Source: Fundidesulfovibrio putealis DSM 16056
Lineage (GTDB): Bacteria > Desulfobacterota > Desulfovibrionia > Desulfovibrionales > Desulfovibrionaceae
DNA length: 64,000 nucleotides
Reading direction: 5' to 3'
NCBI RefSeq assembly: GCF_000429325.1
Contig: NZ_KE386885.1
Location: 275,958-339,957 of the forward strand
The notes below the pieces were generated by a model. That model did no database searches. It was not told the DNA's origin and saw only the letters and a program-made list of their open reading frames with translations. The translations under genes were made by a program, and so were the position numbers. Shown piece by piece: positions 1 through 8,284 of the stretch (the first letter of the stretch is position 1; each line of letters starts with the position of its first letter).

Positions 1-817
<817 letters not shown>

Positions 818-859
818 GGGGATCTCCTGGGATTTGGATTTCACCCACAGCTATACCGG

Positions 860-907
860 CAGCGCCACGCTCCAGCAACGAAAATCGCGCTGAAAAGCGT
901 GGCGCTG
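860..907. repeat. 12-bp inverted repeat between the phospholipase-like gene and fbaB
   Basis: Arms 860-871 and 896-907 are perfect complements (CAGCGCCACGCT / AGCGTGGCGCTG) around a 24-base spacer. It lies in the 115 bases between the two minus-strand genes. There is no T-run on the minus-strand side, so a classical terminator is not certain; it could also be an mRNA-processing hairpin. Confidence 0.5.
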
Positions 908-932
908 ACCACAATCGGAACGTCATCCGCGC

Positions 933-1997
933 CTACATGACCGCATACCGGGAGGCGAGTTCCTGCGCCTGGAACTCGAACCGTTCTCCGTCGTCCTTCG
1001 AAGTGTTTTGCCTGTCGTTGTTCAGGCTCGACGGAAGGCCGGTGTCGAGATTGTAGTCGTCGTCGAGGAATCTCACGTTGAGGCCGGAAAAATACTGTTG
1101 GCTTGTGCCCAAGACGTTGGGGTCGAAGAACCCCTCGCTGGCATCGATTACGGCTGACACAGCCTTGCTGGCCATGCCGAGCAATTCTTCGATGTTGTAG
1201 TCGAGCCCGGCGACTTGTTGAGGAGGATACCAGTTTGCCCTGTCGGTTCTGTTTATCAGGGCAGAGTCCTGCTGCGGCCAGTCTGCCAAGGGCAGCACTT
1301 TTCGTCCAGACAAGATATTCTTGCGCTTCTTCCGCAGCATGTAGCAATGCGTTCCTATGGCAAGATTGTACTTCGCGTAGGACATTTGTATGGGATTCTT
1401 CTCCTTATCCGAAATGTCAAATCGCCACGAGATGTTTTTTTCTGGAAAATTTGCATACGCACTATAAATTCCACCAAGGTACATCTCATATAGGTCTGCA
1501 TCCAACATCCCATCCAAGCCGTGGCAATCAAGATCGACATCAGCACCCTGATATCCAGGGGTACCCTCATACTTTGACAGAATGTAGTTGTCTGCCAAGC
1601 ATTCCATTTCTTTATGTGCAGTGTATACATCCTCAGGGTGATCCAGCCAATGATCCTTTGCCCTTCGGTATACGAACGGATGGAACACAACGTCTGCAAC
1701 AACATGAGAGTAATAGCCGTAAGCAAAGGCCTTCATCTTGTCGCCTCGCGCCTCGTCATTCACAGTCTTGATGTGCTCAAGCAGGGAGCAGTAGAACGGC
1801 AAGGCTCCCTCGGCATGCATTATGTCCGCAGCTTCCAGGTATCCGGTATCGAATCCTGTCCCTCTAATGTAAAAAAGATCCGGTCCGAAAGAACCGAATC
1901 TCGCAAAATTGGGATACGCACTCCACAAGTCAGCCCCTGCTGCACTCCCCCTCATACCCTGTTCACAGATAAACATGTGGGTGATCGGCTGTGGCAT
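933..1997 (-). CDS. Zinc-dependent phospholipase C-like protein
   Basis: A 354-residue protein of the zinc-dependent phospholipase C fold (Clostridium alpha-toxin/PC-PLC superfamily). The metal-ligand pattern is visible: His7 in PITHMF near the N terminus, Asp40 in SFGPD, His98-x3-Asp102-x3-His106 in SHVVADVVFH, and His128-x3-Glu132. No signal peptide is obvious, unlike the secreted toxins, so a cytosolic or membrane-lipid turnover role is possible. An upstream in-frame extension exists, but the ATG at 1997 directly follows GGGGAGGAGAG and is the better start. The part around 1380-1700 is AT-richer than its neighbours. Substrate is unknown. Confidence 0.7.
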   Translation of the reverse strand: MPQPITHMFICEQGMRGSAAGADLWSAYPNFARFGSFGPDLFYIRGTGFDTGYLEAADIMHAEGALPFYCSLLEHIKTVNDEARGDKMKAFAYGYYSHVVADVVFHPFVYRRAKDHWLDHPEDVYTAHKEMECLADNYILSKYEGTPGYQGADVDLDCHGLDGMLDADLYEMYLGGIYSAYANFPEKNISWRFDISDKEKNPIQMSYAKYNLAIGTHCYMLRKKRKNILSGRKVLPLADWPQQDSALINRTDRANWYPPQQVAGLDYNIEELLGMASKAVSAVIDASEGFFDPNVLGTSQQYFSGLNVRFLDDDYNLDTGLPSSLNNDRQNTSKDDGERFEFQAQELASRYAVM

Positions 1998-2074
1998 ATC
2001 GACTCTCCTCCCCAAGTGGATTCGAAAACGCCATTTACAAACCAATTACCCCGCTATCACAGGCAGTATAAATA

Positions 2075-2482
2075 TCAACCCCGGCAATCAGCGCAGGTGC
2101 CGTCCAGCCTCACGACAACCTGCTCCACGCCCGGCACGTCCGCGCCAACGCGCACCGCGTCCGGCTCCAGGCACAGAAGCCGCTTGCAGCGCTGGCAGAA
2201 AAAATGATGATGCTGCGGATGGTCCGGACCGGCGGCGCAGTAGCGCACCGAGCCGTCCCCGGCTTCGTGGCGGCAGATCAGCCCATGCGCCTCCAGCGAT
2301 TCCAGCGTCCGGTATAGCGTCACCTTGTCCATAGGCCCTTCCCAGCGGATGGCCGCCAGCAGCGCAGGAGGCGAGAGCGCCTCCTGAAAGGCCAGCACCG
2401 CCCCCAGCACCCGCACGCGCTGCGCCGTGGCCTTCAGCCCGCTCTCGGCCAGAAGCGCCTTGGGATCACACCGCGAGCACAT
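2075..2482 (-). CDS. zur: Fur-family metalloregulator, probably the zinc uptake regulator Zur
   Basis: A 135-residue Fur-superfamily repressor. A winged-helix segment includes KVTLYRTLESLEAHGL, followed by the hinge region HPQHHHFFCQRC and a C-terminal CADC, giving the two CxxC pairs of a structural zinc site plus a His-rich sensor site. Its start overlaps the znuB stop as TGATG and has GGAGGAGGG just upstream, so it is translated with the znuCB transporter genes; that linkage is why Zur is preferred over Fur or PerR. Predicted role: bind zinc and repress high-affinity zinc import. The palindrome at 5539-5555 is its most likely operator in this window. Confidence 0.82.
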   Translation of the reverse strand: MCSRCDPKALLAESGLKATAQRVRVLGAVLAFQEALSPPALLAAIRWEGPMDKVTLYRTLESLEAHGLICRHEAGDGSVRYCAAGPDHPQHHHFFCQRCKRLLCLEPDAVRVGADVPGVEQVVVRLDGTCADCRG

Positions 2483-3297
2483 CAGGCCCTCCTCCGTGCC
2501 ACGCACTGGTCCGCAAAAAACCAGACCGTGGCCACCGCGATGATGCTGGCCCCGCTGGTCAGGTCAAACCCATACGACAGCGCCAGCCCGGCCAGACAGA
2601 ACAGCGCGGAATAACATCCCGCCGTGGCCATCATGCCGCCAAGCGACCGGCAGCGCCGCTCGGCCAGCGACGGCGGGATGGTCAGCAGCGCGATCACCAG
2701 AATAAGCCCCACGACCCGGATGATCATCACGATGGACACCGCGATCATGGCCAGCATGGCCAGATGCAGCGCGCGCACCGGCACGCCGCGAAGCCCGGCG
2801 AATTCCGGGTCGAAGCTCATGGCCATGAAGCCCCGGTAATAGAGCGTCACCACCGCCAGCAGCACCGCGTCCAGCCCGGCCATGATCCACAGGTCCGACA
2901 CCGGCACCGCCAGTATCGACCCGAACAGAAAGCTCATCAAATCCGTGTTGTAGCCGTGGGTCAGATCCATGAGGATTATGCCGAAGGCCATGCCCGCCGC
3001 CCAGAGCACGCCCACCACCGTGTCCGCCCGCTCGCGCCGCCCGAACGTCACGGCGGCCATCACCGCCGCCACGCCCAGGCTGAAGGCGATGGTGACCGGC
3101 AGCACCGGCAGCCCCAGAAAAAACGCCAGCCCAACGCCGCCATACGCCGCGTGCGAGATGCCCCCGGCCACGAACACCACCCGGTTCACAACCACCAGGC
3201 TGCCGATGACGCCGCAGGCGATGCTGGCCAGAAGCCCCGCCATCAGGGCCTGGCGCATGAAATCGAAGCTCAACGCTTCCATCAGGGCTTCCATCAT
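2482..3297 (-). CDS. znuB: Zinc ABC transporter permease ZnuB
   Basis: A 271-residue ABC-3 family permease with about eight hydrophobic helices, for example ALMAGLLASIACGVIGSLVV near the N terminus. The segment VNRVVFVAGGISHAAYGGVG is typical of ZnuB/MntB-type permeases. It forms the membrane channel of the znu importer with the ATPase encoded immediately upstream. The ATG at 3297 sits in GTCATGATG where the znuC stop is embedded, so translation is coupled; GGGAAGAAG lies upstream. Manganese or iron transport is possible in the family, but the adjacent Zur-like gene and His-rich binding protein point to zinc. Confidence 0.9.
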   Translation of the reverse strand: MMEALMEALSFDFMRQALMAGLLASIACGVIGSLVVVNRVVFVAGGISHAAYGGVGLAFFLGLPVLPVTIAFSLGVAAVMAAVTFGRRERADTVVGVLWAAGMAFGIILMDLTHGYNTDLMSFLFGSILAVPVSDLWIMAGLDAVLLAVVTLYYRGFMAMSFDPEFAGLRGVPVRALHLAMLAMIAVSIVMIIRVVGLILVIALLTIPPSLAERRCRSLGGMMATAGCYSALFCLAGLALSYGFDLTSGASIIAVATVWFFADQCVARRRA

Positions 3298-4094
3298 GAC
3301 TTCTTCCCGCAGGAGCACGTCCCGTCTTCGTGCGCGGCCAGCACCCTGTGCGGCATGGCGTGCGCGATAAGCTCCACCGGGCAGCCGTGCGGCCCGCAGT
3401 GATACATCATGCCGAACATCTCCGGGGTTATCTCCGGGCGCGGATGGAAATGCACCGTGCGGTTCACGCAGGCCACGGAAGTGACGTGGCGCGAGATCAC
3501 CGACACGTCATGGCTCACCAGCACCACGGTCAGTGTCTTGGCCAGCTCCCCCAGCAGCTCCTGGAGCGACGCCCGCCCTTCCGGGTCCACGCTGGCCGTA
3601 GGCTCGTCCAGCAACAACAATTCCGGATCGCAGGCCAGGGCGCGCGCGATGAACACTCGCTGGCGCTGCCCGCCAGACAAATCCGACAGGGCCTTGTCCG
3701 CCACGTGGGCCACCCCCACCCGCTCCAGGCACTCCAGCGCCTTGTCGCGGTCCGCGCGCGGCCACCACGGCCAGTACGAACGCGGGGTCAGCCTGCCCAG
3801 CAGCACCGTCTGCAACACGCTTATGGGAAAGGCCCGCCCCGTGGACGTGAACTGCGGCATGTAGCCCACGCGGCGCGAGGCCTCGCCCGGCGTGGTCCCA
3901 AGCACCCGCACCGTGCCGACATCCGGCGTCAGAAGCCCCAGCAGGAGTTTCAGGAGCGTGGTCTTGCCGCCGCCGTTGGGGCCGAGCACCGCCAGGTACT
4001 CGCCGCGCGGGACGCTCAGGTTCACACCCTCCAGCGCCGGAGAGCCGTTGTAGCCGCAGGATACGGCCTCGAATTCTATCGCGGGTTCGTTCAT
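3294..4094 (-). CDS. znuC: Zinc ABC transporter ATP-binding protein ZnuC
   Basis: The 266-residue cytosolic ATPase of the zinc importer. Walker A GPNGGGKTT is at 38-46, the signature LSGGQ at 139-143, and Walker B LLLLDEP at 159-165, followed by the switch histidine in LVSHD. The C-terminal 40 residues are rich in Cys and His (YHCGPHGCP, then CSCGKKS), as in several ZnuC proteins, and could bind metal. The ATG at 4094 is followed downstream by the coupled znuB and zur. Separated from znuA by a 512-base gap filled with palindromic repeats. Confidence 0.92.
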   Translation of the reverse strand: MNEPAIEFEAVSCGYNGSPALEGVNLSVPRGEYLAVLGPNGGGKTTLLKLLLGLLTPDVGTVRVLGTTPGEASRRVGYMPQFTSTGRAFPISVLQTVLLGRLTPRSYWPWWPRADRDKALECLERVGVAHVADKALSDLSGGQRQRVFIARALACDPELLLLDEPTASVDPEGRASLQELLGELAKTLTVVLVSHDVSVISRHVTSVACVNRTVHFHPRPEITPEMFGMMYHCGPHGCPVELIAHAMPHRVLAAHEDGTCSCGKKS

Positions 4095-4110
4095 TCACAT
4101 CTCTTTTTGT

Positions 4111-4230
4111 GCCGGAGTGTCCGGGGCTTCGCTTCCGGCCGGAGTCTCTGGGGCTTCGCCCCAGGCCCCACCAGGGCTCTGCCCTGGACCCGCCAGGGGG
4201 ATGATCCCCCTGGACCCTCAGTGGGCTTCG
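4111..4230 (+). repeat. GC-rich multi-hairpin intergenic repeat, family B copy 1
   Basis: A run of adjacent small palindromes: CTGGGGCTTCGCCCCAG, CCAGGGCTCTGCCCTGG, CCAGGGGGATGATCCCCCTGG, joined by short linkers and ending in GTGGGCTTCGCG. Related arrays occur at 4520-4606 (opposite orientation) and 61911-61996. It lies between znuA and znuC. No protein-coding signal is seen in it. Confidence 0.7.
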
Positions 4231-4267
4231 CGTAAAATAGCGTTACGTCTTCCTGTCCTGCTACTCT

Positions 4268-4305
4268 AAAGCCCTGAAGCGCGCAAAGCCGCGCTTCAGG
4301 GCTTT
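4268..4305. terminator. Perfect 16-bp stem-loop between znuA and znuC
   Basis: Arms 4268-4283 and 4290-4305 are fully complementary with a 6-base loop and begin and end with AAA/TTT, so the transcript of either strand would fold into a strong hairpin followed by a short U-tract. On the minus strand it comes after znuA and before znuCB-zur, so it probably terminates or attenuates znuA transcription. Confidence 0.75.
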
Positions 4306-4334
4306 GATTCATGGAATCGCCGTTTTCGCCCAAG

Positions 4335-4465
4335 GCAGGGGCTGGGCGCTGTCACGGCCGGGTTCTGGCGGGCGGGCGACGAATCGTCTTCAAATCGGTT
4401 CTAGCCCGCCCGCCAGGACACGGACGGGACAGCGCCCAGCCCCTGCCCCAGCCCAAACCGATTTG
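4335..4465. repeat. Large nested palindrome (cruciform-capable element)
   Basis: A perfect 19-bp inverted repeat (4335-4353 against 4428-4446) encloses a second perfect 13-bp inverted repeat (4365-4377 against 4404-4416). A further 10-bp pair, CAAATCGGTT at 4391-4400 and AACCGATTTG at 4456-4465, reaches from the inner loop to outside the outer arm. The whole unit could fold into one long imperfect hairpin. No open frame with coding character covers it. Confidence 0.75.
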
Positions 4466-4519
4466 CCGCGCACGACGCGAAGCGAAGAGCCGGGTCCAGG
4501 GCCAAGAGTGCGTTTGACT

Positions 4520-4606
4520 CTCCCCTGGCGGGTGCAGGGCAGCGCCCTGCCGGATCTGGGCGGAGCCCAGCGCCGGGGTCTGGGGCGGAGCCCCAGCTCT
4601 TCTCCC
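4520..4606 (-). repeat. GC-rich multi-hairpin intergenic repeat, family B copy 2
   Basis: Read on the minus strand it gives CTGGGGCTCCGCCCCAG, CTGGGCTCCGCCCAG, GCAGGGCGCTGCCCTGC and CCGCCAGGGG in the same order and spacing style as the copy at 61911-61996. It immediately follows the znuA stop codon, so it may act as a 3' hairpin array for that transcript. Confidence 0.65.
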
Positions 4607-5506
4607 CTACTTCAGCGCGTCCGCCAACGCCTTGGCCACGGCGAGCATGTTGGCGTTCCAGTCCGGGGCGAGGTCATCGGCGGGCACGAGCTTGGCCCCG
4701 ATGGCGTCGGCCAGGGTCTGCGCAGTCTTGCGGGAGAACTGCGGCTGCACGAAGATGGCCTTGGCCTTGGTCTCCTTGGCGTGCTTGATCAGCTCCTTGA
4801 GCTTTCTCGGACTCGGTTCCTTGCCACCGGATTCGATGGCGACCTCTTTCAGGCCGTATTCGCGCGCGAAATAGGCCCAGGCGGGGTGGAACACGATGAA
4901 CTCCGACCCTGCGGGGACGCCTTTGAGCAGGGCGCGGATCTGCGAATCCAGGGCGGCGAGTTCGTCGGAGAAGGCCTTGAGGTTGCTGTTGTAGACCTGG
5001 GCGTTCTCGGGATCGGCCTTGCCAAGCGCGTGCGCCATGGTCTCGGCCTGACGCTTCATGAGTGAAGGAGCGGTCCAGGTGTGGGGGTCCATCTCCAGCT
5101 CTTCGTGCTTGTCCTTGGCGTTCTTGTCTTTGGCGTGCTTGTCGTGCCCGTGGTCGTCGTCATGCTCTTCCATGGGCATGAGCTCGATGCCTTCCAGGGT
5201 GTTGACCACGGTCATGCCGGGGTTGGTCTTTGCGAGCTTGGGCAGCCAGGCGTGCTCGAACTCCACCCCCTGGGCGAAGTACAGCCTGGCCTTGGCGGCC
5301 TGGGCCATCTGGCTGGGCTTGGGCTCGAATGTGTGGGCGTCCGCGCCGGGCGCGACCATCACGCTCACTTCCACCAGCGGTCCCGCCAGTTTTTCCAGCA
5401 CGTATTTCTGCGGCGCAACGCTGACCATCACGGGCAACGGCCCGGCCAGCGCGGGACCCGCCCACAGGATGAGAACGAGAGCCAGAGCGGCTTGAAGGTG
5501 TTTCAT
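4607..5506 (-). CDS. znuA: Zinc ABC transporter periplasmic substrate-binding protein ZnuA
   Basis: A 299-residue cluster A-I solute-binding protein that captures Zn2+ in the periplasm for ZnuBC. A signal peptide (MKHLQAALALVLILWAGPALA) is followed by the metal-binding pattern: His in ADAHTFEP, a charged His-rich loop EEHDDDHGHDKHAKDKN, the second His in EMDPHTWTAP, and His in IVFHPAWAYFAREYGL. The His-rich loop is diagnostic of ZnuA rather than the manganese-binding homologs. AGGAGG lies just upstream of the ATG at 5506. The promoter region contains a palindrome that fits a Zur operator and is shared with the divergent ECF importer operon. Confidence 0.93.
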   Translation of the reverse strand: MKHLQAALALVLILWAGPALAGPLPVMVSVAPQKYVLEKLAGPLVEVSVMVAPGADAHTFEPKPSQMAQAAKARLYFAQGVEFEHAWLPKLAKTNPGMTVVNTLEGIELMPMEEHDDDHGHDKHAKDKNAKDKHEELEMDPHTWTAPSLMKRQAETMAHALGKADPENAQVYNSNLKAFSDELAALDSQIRALLKGVPAGSEFIVFHPAWAYFAREYGLKEVAIESGGKEPSPRKLKELIKHAKETKAKAIFVQPQFSRKTAQTLADAIGAKLVPADDLAPDWNANMLAVAKALADALK

Positions 5507-5538
5507 GAGGTCCTCCTGATCGTCAATTCTGGCCTGTG

Positions 5539-5555
5539 ATGCAACTTGGTTGCAT
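5539..5555. promoter_or_regulatory. Perfect 7-3-7 palindrome, probable Zur operator
   Basis: ATGCAACTTGGTTGCAT lies between the divergent znuA and nikK-like genes. For znuA it falls in the spacer after a TTGACA-like -35 (5564-5559 on the minus strand), so a bound repressor would block initiation. The assignment to Zur is inference from the dyad, its place before znuA and the Zur-like gene at 2075-2482. Confidence 0.6.
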
Positions 5556-5558
5556 GTA

Positions 5559-5583
5559 TGTCAACGCCAAAATCGCGTTGACA
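5559..5583. promoter_or_regulatory. Second 9-7-9 inverted repeat with embedded TTGACA boxes on both strands
   Basis: TGTCAACGC (5559-5567) and GCGTTGACA (5575-5583) are perfect complements. Each arm carries a consensus TTGACA -35 facing outward, one for znuA and one for the nikK-like gene; on the plus strand a TAGATG follows 17 bases downstream (5601-5606). It may be a back-to-back promoter pair or a second regulator site. Confidence 0.5.
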
Positions 5584-5638
5584 GTAACACGTAGCACGAA
5601 TAGATGTAACTCATTCACCCGATTCATCTGGAGGATCA

Positions 5639-6409
5639 ATGAGACTTCGCATGCTTCTGCTCGCTTTGGCCGCGCTGATGACTGTTGCCGCTGTTCCGGC
5701 GTCCGCCCATGAATTCGTCGTCAAACCCGTCAAGGCGGCGGTGAAGGCTGGCGAGAAGCTGACGCTCTCGGCGCTGTCCGCCCATGTTTTCATGGTGAGC
5801 GAGGAACTGGAAGACCCGGCCAACGTGAAGATCAAGGCCGTTGACGCTGCCGGGACCTCCTCCGAAGTTGCCGTTACCGCTAACAAGGCCACATTGGCCT
5901 ACGACGGGCAGACGAGCTTCGCCAAGCCCGGCTACGGGATGCTGCTGGGCCACCGCCTTCCGGAAGTCTGGACCAAGACCCCGGAGGGCATGAAGAAAGG
6001 CACGAAGGCCGACTTTCCCGGCGCGACGGTTTCCAACCTCTACGAGAAATTCTGCAAGACCCTGATCGTGGTGGACAAGGCCGACGACGGCTGGAAGAAG
6101 TCCGCCGGACACAAGCTGGAGATCATGCCCCTGGCCGATCCCGCCGGGTACAAGGCCGGACAGGAAGCCGCCTTCCAGATTCTGGTGGACGGCAAGCCCC
6201 AGTCCGCCGAGGTCTTCGCCACCTGCGACGGCTACACCAAGACGCCCAACTCCTACGGCTGGTACACCGAAACCGACGACAAGGGCGTGGCCCAGGTGAA
6301 GTTCTCCCAGAAGGGGCTGTGGATGGTGCGCGTGCAGCACAAGGCCCCCGGCAAGGACGGTATCACCGAACACGTCATGCGTTCGGTGCTGGTTTTCGCG
6401 GTCAACTAG
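5639..6409 (+). CDS. NikK-like DUF4198 periplasmic protein of a metal ECF importer
   Basis: A 256-residue secreted protein: a signal peptide of about 23 residues ending ASA, then mature His-Glu-Phe (HEFVVKP), a conserved N-terminal His of DUF4198/NikK proteins that can bind divalent metal. The rest is a beta-rich domain ending GITEHVMRSVLVFAVN. It is the first gene of a plus-strand operon with nikL, cbiM, cbiQ and cbiO, so it probably delivers or recruits the metal to the CbiM channel. GGAGGATCA precedes the ATG. Nickel or cobalt is the usual family substrate; the shared promoter with znuA raises zinc as an alternative. Confidence 0.75.
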   Translation: MRLRMLLLALAALMTVAAVPASAHEFVVKPVKAAVKAGEKLTLSALSAHVFMVSEELEDPANVKIKAVDAAGTSSEVAVTANKATLAYDGQTSFAKPGYGMLLGHRLPEVWTKTPEGMKKGTKADFPGATVSNLYEKFCKTLIVVDKADDGWKKSAGHKLEIMPLADPAGYKAGQEAAFQILVDGKPQSAEVFATCDGYTKTPNSYGWYTETDDKGVAQVKFSQKGLWMVRVQHKAPGKDGITEHVMRSVLVFAVN

Positions 6410-6415
6410 CCTCCC

Positions 6416-6946
6416 ATGACTTGCCTTTCGATACGCATCCGCCTCGCGTTCCTCGCCCTCCTGATGCTCGCGGCCTGGGCGTTCCCCCCAAACGCCCAGG
6501 CCCACGGCACCGGATCGCGTCTGCTGGACGGCTCTGATCCGGTAAGGTCGCTCTACTTCCATTACTCCTCCGGCGAGCCCATGTCCTGGGTGAAGATCAA
6601 GGTCTACGGCCCCGGTGACGAGAAAATGGAATTCCAGAGCGCCCGCACCGACAAGCTGGGCCGGTTTGCCTTCCTTCCGGACAGGAACGGGCCATGGCGC
6701 GTGGAGGCGTCCGACGACGAGGGGCATAAGGCCGTGGCGGAACTGTTTGTGGAGGCTTCGCCGGTTGCGGGCGGACCTGCCCAGGCCGGAACCAGGGAAG
6801 CCGAACCCGCCCGCCTCTTGCCGCAGGCGCATGCACAGGATAGGGAGCAGGACCCGCAGTGGATGCGGGCGCTTCTTGGCGTGAGCCTTATCCTGAACCT
6901 CTTCACGGGCGCGGCGCTCGTGAGGCGAAATAAAGCCGGACATTGA
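6416..6946 (+). CDS. NikL-like membrane-anchored accessory protein of the ECF importer
   Basis: A 176-residue protein with an N-terminal signal (LAFLALLMLAAWAFPPNAQA), mature start AHGTGSRLL, and a carboxypeptidase-regulatory-like beta domain (SGEPMSWVKIKVYGPG, then GRFAFLPDRNGPWRVEASD). A linker rich in Ala and Glu leads to a C-terminal transmembrane helix (LGVSLILNLFTGAALV) with a positively charged cytoplasmic end. This layout matches NikL, which replaces the CbiN/NikN small subunit in some nickel importers. No separate CbiN is present here. Six bases separate it from the nikK-like stop, and no clear Shine-Dalgarno is visible. Confidence 0.65.
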   Translation: MTCLSIRIRLAFLALLMLAAWAFPPNAQAHGTGSRLLDGSDPVRSLYFHYSSGEPMSWVKIKVYGPGDEKMEFQSARTDKLGRFAFLPDRNGPWRVEASDDEGHKAVAELFVEASPVAGGPAQAGTREAEPARLLPQAHAQDREQDPQWMRALLGVSLILNLFTGAALVRRNKAGH

Positions 6947-6950
6947 CCTG

Positions 6951-7541
6951 ATGCACATTTCCGAAGGCGTTTTATCCGCTCCCGTTCTCGCGGGTGGAGC
7001 CGTGTTGGCGGTGGCCGGGATTGCCGTCGGGCTCAGGAAGCTCGAGGGCGAGGCCCTGGTGCGCACAGGCGTCCTCTCCGCCGCGTTCTTCGCCGCGAGT
7101 CTGGTGCATCTGCCCATAGGCCCGGCCAGCATCCATCTGGTGCTCTCGGGCCTGATGGGGGCCATGCTCGGGTTCGCGGCCTTTCCGGCAATCTTCGTGG
7201 GGCTTTTGCTCCAGGCGCTGCTGTTCCAGTTCGGCGGGCTGACCGTGCTCGGCGTCAACGCCGTGGTCATGGGCCTCCCCGCCGTGGTCTGCGGTCTGGC
7301 CGCGCGGCCCTTGCTGACCCGCAGCGGCCCGGCCTTCGCCGTGGGCGCGTTCGCCTGCGGGGCGCTGGCCATCCTGGGGAGCCTGATCCTTCTGTATCTG
7401 GCCCTGGTGCTCTCCGGCGACGCCCTGTCCGTGTTCGCCGGGCTGTTCTTCTGGGCGCATCTGGCCCTCATGGGCATCGAGGGAGCCATCACCCTGGTGA
7501 TCCTGGGGTTTCTCAAGCGCATGCGCCCGGAGCTTTTTTGA
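6951..7541 (+). CDS. cbiM: ECF transporter substrate-specific subunit CbiM/NikM
   Basis: A 196-residue polytopic membrane protein, the metal-binding S component. It begins Met-His-Ile-Ser-Glu-Gly, preserving the N-terminal Met-His whose amide and imidazole ligate the metal in NikM, and keeps the internal His in HLPIGPASIHLVL with the following Gly-rich helix. About six hydrophobic helices follow. It is placed four bases after nikL and overlaps cbiQ. The motif alone does not decide between cobalt, nickel and zinc. Confidence 0.85.
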   Translation: MHISEGVLSAPVLAGGAVLAVAGIAVGLRKLEGEALVRTGVLSAAFFAASLVHLPIGPASIHLVLSGLMGAMLGFAAFPAIFVGLLLQALLFQFGGLTVLGVNAVVMGLPAVVCGLAARPLLTRSGPAFAVGAFACGALAILGSLILLYLALVLSGDALSVFAGLFFWAHLALMGIEGAITLVILGFLKRMRPELF

Positions 7542-8284
7542 GCGGCCAGTGCACGCAGGACGCGCAGTCAGGGCTTGACCCGCGCTCCCGCCTGCTGTGC
7601 GCCTTTGGGCTGTGCGTGGCCGTGGCCGTGTGTCGCTCCTGGCCGGCCGCCCTGGCCGGGCTCGGCTTCGGCGCGGCCTGCCTGGCCCTGAACTCCGGGC
7701 GGTGGGGCATGCTTGCGCGCAGGCTGGCCCTGGTGAACGTGTTCTTTCTGGGGCTTCTTGCCACCGTGCCCCTGGCCGTTCCCGGCGAAACGCTCCTGCG
7801 CCTGGGGTCGCTGGCCTTCACCCGCGAAGGGCTTATGCTGGCCCTGCACATGACCGCCAAGGGCAACGCCATCTTTCTGATCTTCTGGGGGCTGGTGCAG
7901 CCGCTCTCCCCGCCGCGCCTGGGGTCCGCCCTGTCGGCGCTGGGCGTGCCGGACAAGCTCTGCCTCATCCTGTCGCTCACCTTCCGCTATCTGGACCTCA
8001 TGCGCCACGAGTGGGACCGGCTGGTCACGGCGGCGCGCCTTCGGGGCTTCACACCTGGCACGTCGCGCCGGGCCTGGGGCACGTACGGACTTCTGCTGGC
8101 GCTGCTTTTCATGCGCGCCATGGATAAATCAGCCGCCATCCATCAGGCCATGATCTGCCGGGGCTTTGACGGACGCTTCAGGAGCCTGGGCGGCCTGCGC
8201 TGGCGTACGGCGGACACGGCACTCGGGGTGGCGGCCCTGGCCGGGATCGTGCTGGTGGCCGTTCTGGAAAGGGGGAGCGCATGA
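7538..8284 (+). CDS. cbiQ: ECF transporter transmembrane subunit CbiQ
   Basis: A 248-residue T component of the energy-coupling module. Several hydrophobic helices lead to the coupling region with an Ala-Arg-Gly-type motif (VTAARLRGFTPG) and a second one near the end (ICRGFDGRF), the elements that sit in the grooves of the ATPase. The most likely start is a TTG at 7538 that overlaps the cbiM stop in TTGA, with GGAG five bases upstream. It couples CbiO ATP hydrolysis to CbiM toppling. Confidence 0.85.
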   Translation: MSGQCTQDAQSGLDPRSRLLCAFGLCVAVAVCRSWPAALAGLGFGAACLALNSGRWGMLARRLALVNVFFLGLLATVPLAVPGETLLRLGSLAFTREGLMLALHMTAKGNAIFLIFWGLVQPLSPPRLGSALSALGVPDKLCLILSLTFRYLDLMRHEWDRLVTAARLRGFTPGTSRRAWGTYGLLLALLFMRAMDKSAAIHQAMICRGFDGRFRSLGGLRWRTADTALGVAALAGIVLVAVLERGSA

